DNA from: Bacillota bacterium
GTDB taxonomy: Bacteria; Bacillota; Clostridia; Saccharofermentanales; Fastidiosipilaceae
Direction of reading: 5' to 3'
DNA length: 64,000 nucleotides
NCBI GenBank assembly: GCA_023388435.1
Contig: JAEWGG010000016.1
Span: forward strand, 9,988 to 73,987
The notes beneath the pieces were generated by a model. It saw only the letters and a program-made list of their open reading frames with translations. It ran no database searches and was not told the DNA's origin. Below are positions 58,526-64,000 of the stretch, piece after piece; position 1 is the stretch's first letter; every line of letters begins with the position of its first letter. Made by a program: the position numbers and the translations under genes.

Positions 58526-61054
58526 ATGCAGACAGCGGAATCGAAATTACTGGAAGGCTTGAACCCGGAGCAGAAGGAGGCGGTGGCCACGCTCTCGGGG
58601 CCTCTGCTCATCCTGGCGGGGGCAGGTTCAGGTAAGACGCGTGTGCTCACCCGCCGCATCGCCTACCTCCTGGAGCAGGGCTGCTGTCGTCCGGGGGAGA
58701 TTCTGGCCATCACTTTTACCAATAAGGCGGCCCGTGAGATGCAAGAGCGCGTGGCAGAGCTGATTGGGCCCCGCGCCAGGACGATGTGGATTGGCACCTT
58801 TCACTCCATGTTTGCCCGCATCCTGCGCAGCCATGCGGAGCTCCTGGGCTATACGGGCAGCTACAGCATCACGGACACGGCCGACCAGCAGCAGATGATC
58901 CGCGACATCCTCCGCGAACTGGGCTACGACGAGAAGCAGCTTGAGCCCCGCAGTTGTCTGAATTTTATTTCTAGATATAAGAATCAGCTCAAGGGGCCAG
59001 ACCAGGCCCTGGCTGAGCAGCGGGGACTGGAACAGCGTAAGGCGGCGGTCTACAGCCGCTACCAGGAGCGCCTCAAGCGCAGCAACTGCATGGACTTCGA
59101 CGACCTTCTGATGCTCTCCGTCCGCCTTTTTCAGGAGCAGCCTGAGCTGCGGGCCCAGTATCAGGAGCGTTTCCGCCACATTCTGGTCGATGAGTACCAG
59201 GACACGAACCACGCCCAGTACCAGCTGATACGGCTCCTCGGCATGGGCCACCGCAATGTCTGTGTCGTGGGGGATGACGACCAGTCGATCTATGGCTTTC
59301 GCGGGGCGGATGTGCGCAATATCCTGGACTTCGAGAAGGACTATCCCGAGTGCCGGGTAATCAAGCTGGAGCGCAATTATCGCTCCACCGCCCACATTCT
59401 TGAGGCGGCCAATACGGTCATCGCCAACAATCAGTCACGCAAGGCCAAGCGCCTGTGGACGGAGCAGGATAAGGGGGAAAGGGTCCAGCTCATCCGGGCC
59501 CGTAATCATTTTGACGAGAGCCGCTATATCGCCCAGGAAATTGAGCGCCTGAGGAAGGGCGGGGCGGCCTATCGGGACTGTGCCATTCTCTACCGTATCA
59601 ACGCCCTGTCCCGCCAGTTCGAGCAGGCTCTGCGTGAGGAGGGCATCCCCTATCGTATTTACGGTGGCCTGCGCTTCTACGACCGCAAGGAAATCAAGGA
59701 CGCCCTGGCCTATCTGCGTCTGATCGCCTCTGAGCGCGACGAGCTGGCCTTCCTGCGGGCCATTGCTGTGCCGAAACGCGGTATTGGCGAGCAGACGCTG
59801 GAGCAGCTGCGGCGGCTCTCGGCCCTGACAGGCCTGCCCCTCCTCGGCGTGGCGCGCCAGGCGGAGACCCATCCGGACTTGAAGCGCCAGGCGGCCAAGC
59901 TCAAGACCTTTGCCGCCGTCATTGACGGACTGCGGGACTTGCTGCTCCAGAACAGCCTGCCCTTCGATGCCTATATTCAGGAAGTGCTGAGAGCTTCGGG
60001 TCTGGAGGATGAGCTGCAGAAGGATGTGGAGGCCAAGAAAGAGCGTGCAGCTGAGCGCCAGGCCAACGTACAGGAACTCCTGTCCGATATCATCCAGTTT
60101 GCCCGCCTGGACCTCCCCGTGGAGGAGGCTCTTGAGTCTGGGACAGAGCTGCGGTCCGGGGGGGCTGAAGCGCTGCCGGGAGCTCAGACTGCGGCTTCTG
60201 TGGGAGCGGTGGAGGACCTGCCGACAGCGGAGCTGGATCGTCCTGGGGCAGGGCCTGGCGGTCCCAGCCTGGAAGAGCTGTTGGAGGCCTTCCTGGCGCG
60301 TACGGCCCTCTACAGTGAGCTGGACAAGGACGCGGACCAGGAGGAGGGGACGAACTTTGTCCACCTGATGACAGTCCATGCCTCCAAGGGGCTGGAATTC
60401 CCCTATGTATTTCTTCCAGCGATGGAAGTGGGGGTCTTTCCGGGCAAACGGGCCCTGGTGGAAAATGAGCTCGAAGAGGAGCGCCGCCTGGCCTATGTAG
60501 CCATTACCCGCGCCCAGCGTAAGCTCTATATTCTGACTGCCCAGGAGCGTATGCTCTACGGCCAGCGGGAGATGAATCCGCCCTCTCCCTTCGTGGAGGA
60601 GATACCGGAGCACTGCCTGCAGCGTCGGGGTCTGGCGGCTGCGCCCTATGGAGGAAGCAGTCAGCCGGCCTCTGCCGGGGCCCGCAGCAGTGACCCGGCT
60701 TCAGCCTCTGCCCGTGGTCCGTGGAGCTCGGGACGAGCGGGGGCGGGCGGCTGGGGCCGCCCCGCCGGGGAAGGCCCGGATCCCCGAGGTCTGGCCTTTT
60801 TGCGCGGGGGAAGGGTGCAGGGAGCAAAGGCGGCCCAGCAGCCTGCAGTAGCCAGAGCTCAGGCAGGCCCTGCCAAGACCTACCTGCGCAGCCAGGACTT
60901 GGAAGTCGGTCTGCGCGTCGCCAATGCCAAGTGGGGCGAGGGTCGACTGGAATCCTTCACGCCAATGTCTGGCGATGCCATCGTCGTGGTGAAATTTGAC
61001 CAGGGCCCTCAGCGGCGGCTCATGCTGAGCATGGCCAAGCTCTGGCGGCTTTGA
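58526..61054 (+). CDS. pcrA: UvrD/PcrA-type ATP-dependent DNA helicase
   Basis: 842 residues from ATG 58526; GTG 58523 and ATG 58499 are alternatives (AAAGGA at 58509-58514). A 3'-5' helicase for repair and clearing of RecA or stalled transcription. Motifs: Q-motif LNPEQKEAVATLSGPLL, Walker A LAGAGSGKTRVLTRRIAYLL, ITFTNKAAREMQER, LVDEYQDTNHAQYQLI, GDDDQSIYGFRGADVR, TVHASKGLEFPYVFLPAMEV and VAITRAQRKLYILTAQ. An insert of about 50 Gly/Ala/Pro-rich residues lies near residue 540. After a disordered linker, the last 55 residues (VGLRVANAKWGEGRLESF) form the PcrA tudor-like domain that binds RNA polymerase. Confidence 0.96.
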   Translation: MQTAESKLLEGLNPEQKEAVATLSGPLLILAGAGSGKTRVLTRRIAYLLEQGCCRPGEILAITFTNKAAREMQERVAELIGPRARTMWIGTFHSMFARILRSHAELLGYTGSYSITDTADQQQMIRDILRELGYDEKQLEPRSCLNFISRYKNQLKGPDQALAEQRGLEQRKAAVYSRYQERLKRSNCMDFDDLLMLSVRLFQEQPELRAQYQERFRHILVDEYQDTNHAQYQLIRLLGMGHRNVCVVGDDDQSIYGFRGADVRNILDFEKDYPECRVIKLERNYRSTAHILEAANTVIANNQSRKAKRLWTEQDKGERVQLIRARNHFDESRYIAQEIERLRKGGAAYRDCAILYRINALSRQFEQALREEGIPYRIYGGLRFYDRKEIKDALAYLRLIASERDELAFLRAIAVPKRGIGEQTLEQLRRLSALTGLPLLGVARQAETHPDLKRQAAKLKTFAAVIDGLRDLLLQNSLPFDAYIQEVLRASGLEDELQKDVEAKKERAAERQANVQELLSDIIQFARLDLPVEEALESGTELRSGGAEALPGAQTAASVGAVEDLPTAELDRPGAGPGGPSLEELLEAFLARTALYSELDKDADQEEGTNFVHLMTVHASKGLEFPYVFLPAMEVGVFPGKRALVENELEEERRLAYVAITRAQRKLYILTAQERMLYGQREMNPPSPFVEEIPEHCLQRRGLAAAPYGGSSQPASAGARSSDPASASARGPWSSGRAGAGGWGRPAGEGPDPRGLAFLRGGRVQGAKAAQQPAVARAQAGPAKTYLRSQDLEVGLRVANAKWGEGRLESFTPMSGDAIVVVKFDQGPQRRLMLSMAKLWRL

Positions 61055-61069
61055 GAGAAAGGGGAGAAG

Positions 61070-61723
61070 ATGAGTTTCTTTGCCATGCTGAGGCGGCTCA
61101 GCCTGATTCAGCGCTGGTCCCTGATGCGCAATACGAGTCCGGAAAATGTGATGGAGCATTCCTACCAGGCGGCCTACCTGGCCCATGCCCTGGCTCTGAT
61201 TCGCGGCGAAATCTACCCTGAGCTCCAGCCCCAGGTGGACCCCGAGCGGGTCCTGGCCCTGGCCCTCTACCATGACGCGACGGAGATCATCACGGGGGAC
61301 ATGCCGACTCCGATCAAGTATGCGACCCAGGCCCTGCGTCAAGCCTATGCTGCGGAGGAGGACCGGGCCCGCCAGCGGCTGCTGGCCATGCTCCCGTCCC
61401 GCCTGCGGGAAGCCTACCGTCCCTATCTCAGTGAGGCCCCAGAGACGGCCCAAGAGGAGCTGGAACACAAGTTGGTCAAGGCGGCAGATCAGCTCTCGGC
61501 CTATATCAAGTGCCAGGAGGAGGTTGGGCGGGGGAACCGTGAGTTCAGCCAGGCCCTGGACCAGACCAGGGCCAAGCTGGAGGCTTGTCAACTGCCTGAA
61601 CTGGACTATTTTTGCAGGGAGATTCTCCCAAGCTTCAGCCTCTCTCTGGACCAGCTCCAGTCGATGGAGCCTCTAGAGCAGGGGCCGCAAGACCCAGAGT
61701 CGGGCTTCCTGCACGCGGACTAG
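61070..61723 (+). CDS. YfbR-like HD-domain 5'-nucleotidase
   Basis: 217 residues. The HD-domain metal ligands appear as ENVMEHSYQAAYLAHAL (His) and LALYHDATEIITGDMPTPIKY (HD and the YfbR signature). YfbR removes the phosphate from deoxyribonucleoside 5'-monophosphates. The remaining region (EEELEHKLVKAADQLSAYIK is seen as ELEHKLVKAADQLSAYIKC) supplies the last aspartate. It starts 15 bases after pcrA with GGGGAG upstream and precedes the cysteine desulfurase gene by 12 bases, so the three may be co-transcribed. Confidence 0.9.
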   Translation: MSFFAMLRRLSLIQRWSLMRNTSPENVMEHSYQAAYLAHALALIRGEIYPELQPQVDPERVLALALYHDATEIITGDMPTPIKYATQALRQAYAAEEDRARQRLLAMLPSRLREAYRPYLSEAPETAQEELEHKLVKAADQLSAYIKCQEEVGRGNREFSQALDQTRAKLEACQLPELDYFCREILPSFSLSLDQLQSMEPLEQGPQDPESGFLHAD

Positions 61724-61735
61724 GAGGCCTGTCAC

Positions 61736-62905
61736 ATGTCTCAGGACCGTCTATACTTCGACCATGCGGCCTCAGCACCGCTGGCCCCAGAGGCCAGACG
61801 TTTTTTCTTGGAGCGGCTGGCTGAGGAGCGGAGTGGTCAGAACAGTTCATCTTTGCACCGCGAAGGGCGCAGGGCGCACAGCCTCCTGGAGGAGGCCAGA
61901 CGGCGTTTGGCGGAGGCCCTGGGAATCCAGGCGCGAGACCTGTATTTCTGCTCGGGAGGGACGGAAGCGAATAACTGGGTGCTCCAGGGCTTCTGCCGCA
62001 GGCAGCGACAGAGGGGGCGGCGGCCAGTCCTGTTCTATTCGGCCTCGGAGCACCAGTCCGTACGTCAGACGGCCAGGGCCCTGGAGACTGAGGGCCTGGT
62101 CGCTGAAGAACTGCCGCTGGGCGCAGATGGCCTGGTTGACCTGGCCTATCTGGAGGAGCTCCTGCTCCGCTATTCAGGACCGGATTGGGCCCGGCTCTGC
62201 TCCGTCCACTGGGCCAATAATGAGACGGGGCAGATACAGCCCCTGGCCGCGCTCAGAGACTGCTGCCAGCGTTGTGACTGCCTCTTGCACAGCGACGCAG
62301 TGGCGGCCCTCGGCGAGCTGGACCTGGGTCCTGTACTGGAGCAGCTGGACTTTTTCACGGCGGCGGGGCATAAATTTGGCGGCCCCATCGGCCTCGGCCT
62401 GCTCGCCATGGATGAGGAGCGGGCTGAGCAGCTGAGTCCCCTGATCTACGGTGGAGCCCAGGAGCGGGGACGACGTGCAGGAACCCAGAATGCTGAACTG
62501 GCCATGGCCACAGCCCTGGCCCTGGAAGCCCGCCTGGCCGTACTGTCAGATCGTCAGAAACAGACGCTGGCCCTGCGTGAGCAGCTCCTCCTGGGCCTGG
62601 CCTCACTGGAGGCCAGGGGCCGTTGTCGCGTCCTTGACCTGGAACCAGTCCTGGCCAGCCACCTCCTCCTGCTGACTCCGCTTGAGGGGGAGCAGGCCCT
62701 GCGCCAGCTGGACCGCCTGGGTCTGGCCGTGTCTTCGGGCTCGGCCTGTCAGGCTGGTCAGTCCGAGCCCAGCCACGTACTTCTGGCTCTCGGCTACAGT
62801 CATCAGGAGGCCCAGCAGGGGATACGGATTTGTCTGGACCCCAGTGTGCATGGGCCGTCAGCAGTGGAACGCCTGCTGGAGGGACTGGAAAGGGTCCTGG
62901 GCTAA
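61736..62905 (+). CDS. Cysteine desulfurase (NifS/IscS family)
   Basis: 389 residues. PLP-enzyme fold: LYFDHAASAPLAPEARRFFL at the N-terminus, LYFCSGGTEANNWVLQGF, SASEHQSVRQTA, VHWANNETGQIQPLAAL, the PLP lysine in FTAAGHKFGGPIGLGLLAM, and the mobile catalytic cysteine loop VSSGSACQAGQSEPSHVLLAL. It takes sulfur from cysteine for Fe-S clusters or tRNA thiolation. No iscU or thiI (mnmA) is adjacent within the window, so its partner is unknown. AGGAGG precedes the ATG. The frame's stop at 62903-62905 is followed by AT-rich sequence. Confidence 0.92.
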   Translation: MSQDRLYFDHAASAPLAPEARRFFLERLAEERSGQNSSSLHREGRRAHSLLEEARRRLAEALGIQARDLYFCSGGTEANNWVLQGFCRRQRQRGRRPVLFYSASEHQSVRQTARALETEGLVAEELPLGADGLVDLAYLEELLLRYSGPDWARLCSVHWANNETGQIQPLAALRDCCQRCDCLLHSDAVAALGELDLGPVLEQLDFFTAAGHKFGGPIGLGLLAMDEERAEQLSPLIYGGAQERGRRAGTQNAELAMATALALEARLAVLSDRQKQTLALREQLLLGLASLEARGRCRVLDLEPVLASHLLLLTPLEGEQALRQLDRLGLAVSSGSACQAGQSEPSHVLLALGYSHQEAQQGIRICLDPSVHGPSAVERLLEGLERVLG

Positions 62906-62954
62906 GGAGGGAGCTGCTCTGGAACGCCAGATTTGCGAAAGAGGCCGCGGACTA

Positions 62955-63389
62955 AAATAGTGCTGGAGGACGCTACAAAAATATTAGGAGACAGTGGTCA
63001 CTATCTATTGGGAAGCGACCGTCATTTTTGAGATCAAAGATGATCCTAGAGGACAAGCCTCAAGTTTGAATATTATAAAAATATCAAACTACTCCTTTAA
63101 GAGTTATGGTGCTGCCAAATATTCTGATCAAATATGCGAATCATTTAGGGTCAAAGCCCTATTCGCTTGCTCGCTCTTTATACCGAGCTGAGATAATGGA
63201 TGAAATTTGCAGCTTAAGAATGATTTACGCTGCTGGAAAAAATTTAGAAAATCCCAAGTCATTTCATGCGATGCTTGTCTATGGTTATGAGAGAGACAAG
63301 TATTATTACTATTGGAATCCTTGGGGTGAGAAGCTGAAAAGTTCTATGGATTCAAATATTCTAAGAACCAAGGATGGAATAAAGTTTGA
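62955..63389 (+). pseudogene. AT-rich, frameshifted remnant of a papain-fold (C39/C47-like) cysteine protease-like protein
   Basis: Base composition is sharply more AT-rich than everything around it. Coherent protein-like sequence runs through three frames: ATKILGDSGHYLLGSDRHF in frame 2, then EIKDDPRGQASSLN onward in frame 0, then from about 63106 VLPNILIKYANHLGSKPYSL in frame 1 to KFDW near 63390. The 2-to-0 shift coincides with a run of five T at 63026-63030. The last part has SFHAMLVYGYERD (His at 63265) and YWNPWGEK (Asn at 63316), resembling the His and Asn regions of papain-like peptidases such as staphopain. No catalytic Cys region or start codon is seen. A decayed, horizontally acquired fragment is likely; sequencing or assembly error is possible. 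Confidence 0.5.
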
Positions 63390-64000
63390 CTGGCTAAGGT
63401 CAATCAGGAATTGGCCCAGCTGCGGGCGAACGAGCAGGAGAGCCGGGAAGAACTGGCGCGCCTGCGCAATGACCAGAAGCTGGAGCAGGCGGCCTACGAT
63501 GCGCTCACTGTAAAGTTGCAGACGGCGGCGAAGCATTTGGAGTCTGCGATTCAGGCTCACCAGCAGTCCCTGGCCCACCTGGCGGAACAGCAGCGCCAGT
63601 ATGAGAGCCGTGTGGTCAGCCTTTTTCGGATCCGCCATAAGTCGAATCTGGAAATGCTCCTGGGTTCGGATTCCGTAGCTTCGTTCTTTACAAATATGGA
63701 ACTCATGGACTATGTGAGCAGTTCCGATAAACGCATTCTGGAAAATCTTAAGGAGGCCGAGCAGCAGGCGGAGCAAAGCCGCCAGCGGGCGGACCAGACC
63801 AAGCAGGAATACGAGCAGTTTGTCGCGGAGAAGCAGCAGCTCCTGGAAAAGATTGCGAATAATGTGGGCAGCCAGGAGGAACTGGTCAAGAGTCTGAATT
63901 CTCAGATTCTGACGCGCAGTGACGACATCTACAACCTGGCCCAGGACCAGGCCCAGACCTCTGCGGAGCTGGAGAATGCCAAGGCCGAGCGCGAGCGCCT
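63390..64000 (+). CDS. 5'-truncated coiled-coil protein of the EnvC/PcsB/CwlO-N-terminal type (runs off the window)
   Basis: The frame is open from 63390, just after a TGA at 63387-63389, to the window end, without an N-terminal signal peptide or clear start. It reads as a long coiled coil (NQELAQLRANEQESREELAR, QKLEQAAYDALTVKLQ) with a conserved break: SLFRIRHKSNLEMLLGSDS, VASFFTNMELMDYVSSSDKR. This hydrophobic element is the known signature of the coiled-coil domain in EnvC, PcsB and CwlO-like murein hydrolases or activators. The natural beginning is missing and replaced by the AT-rich remnant, so the gene is probably broken, or the join is an assembly fault. The C-terminal enzymatic domain, if any, lies outside. 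Confidence 0.7.
   Translation, partial: MAKVNQELAQLRANEQESREELARLRNDQKLEQAAYDALTVKLQTAAKHLESAIQAHQQSLAHLAEQQRQYESRVVSLFRIRHKSNLEMLLGSDSVASFFTNMELMDYVSSSDKRILENLKEAEQQAEQSRQRADQTKQEYEQFVAEKQQLLEKIANNVGSQEELVKSLNSQILTRSDDIYNLAQDQAQTSAELENAKAERER

Overview
The window is a GC-rich chromosomal segment of a Gram-positive Bacillota, most likely an anaerobic member of the Clostridia. The evidence is a mraZ-rsmH-ftsL-PBP-murF-mraY-ftsW-murG-ftsQ-ftsZ division/cell-wall cluster with a PASTA-bearing PBP, a glycogen locus with both GlgC and GlgD, the Firmicutes-type class III fructose-bisphosphatase, an oxygen-sensitive class III ribonucleotide reductase (NrdDG) with NrdR, and long-form HPF. No sporulation genes follow ftsZ, where spore formers often carry spoIIGA-sigE. 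There is no tRNA, rRNA, CRISPR array, intact IS element or phage module; coding density is high and most genes lie in short overlapping operons.

Layout. 1-1.6 kb: tail of a probable dnaX, then ybaB-recR. 1.6-15.7 kb: a long regulatory interval with MraZ boxes and other repeated motifs, then the division cluster, which lacks murE and murD. 15.7-21 kb: nrdR-nth-recG, then rsmD-coaD and a coiled-coil protein. 21-24.7 kb: ddl, a YwiB-like protein and a membrane-anchored SH3b protein. 24.8-32.2 kb: nucleoside kinase, NAD(P)HX repair enzyme, YgjP-like metalloprotein, GntR/UTRA regulator, a domain-swapped XdhC-like protein and two tandem ATP-grasp ligases. 32-37.4 kb: fbp, a Bax-inhibitor-like protein, a zinc peptidase and a D-lactate dehydrogenase. 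37.5-46.1 kb: glycogen locus (GlgB-like, GlgC, GlgD, GlgA, a 70-residue protein, a GH13 enzyme). 46.3-49.1 kb: nrdDG behind paired NrdR boxes. 49-62.9 kb: YdcF-like protein, Ctp protease, CPBP-type membrane protein, GAPDH, a glycosyltransferase, HPF, NADH oxidase, PcrA, a YfbR-like HD protein and a cysteine desulfurase. 62.9-64 kb: an AT-rich, frameshifted papain-fold remnant abutting a 5'-truncated coiled-coil gene that runs off the window.

The strongest unusual observation is the GlgB-like protein heading the glycogen operon. It is clearly colinear with branching enzymes, yet all three GH13 catalytic carboxylates and their neighbouring conserved residues are replaced, so it looks like a pseudoenzyme beside GlgD, another GlgC/GlgB-type family member generally regarded as catalytically inactive. 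Other points are the tandem ATP-grasp pair with a rearranged XdhC and no visible molybdoenzyme, unusually long charged cytoplasmic tails on FtsL, PBP, FtsW and FtsQ, operator-like motifs upstream of mraZ and ddl, a recurrent extended -10 promoter form (TGCTAnnnT), and the disrupted AT-rich island at the right end.

Functional links: NrdR, encoded at 15.7 kb, probably controls nrdDG at 46.4 kb. MraZ probably binds in front of its own operon. Fbp and GAPDH are enzymes of central sugar metabolism, while the glg genes handle storage of glucose. Assignments rest on reading motifs and gene order; no database search was run.
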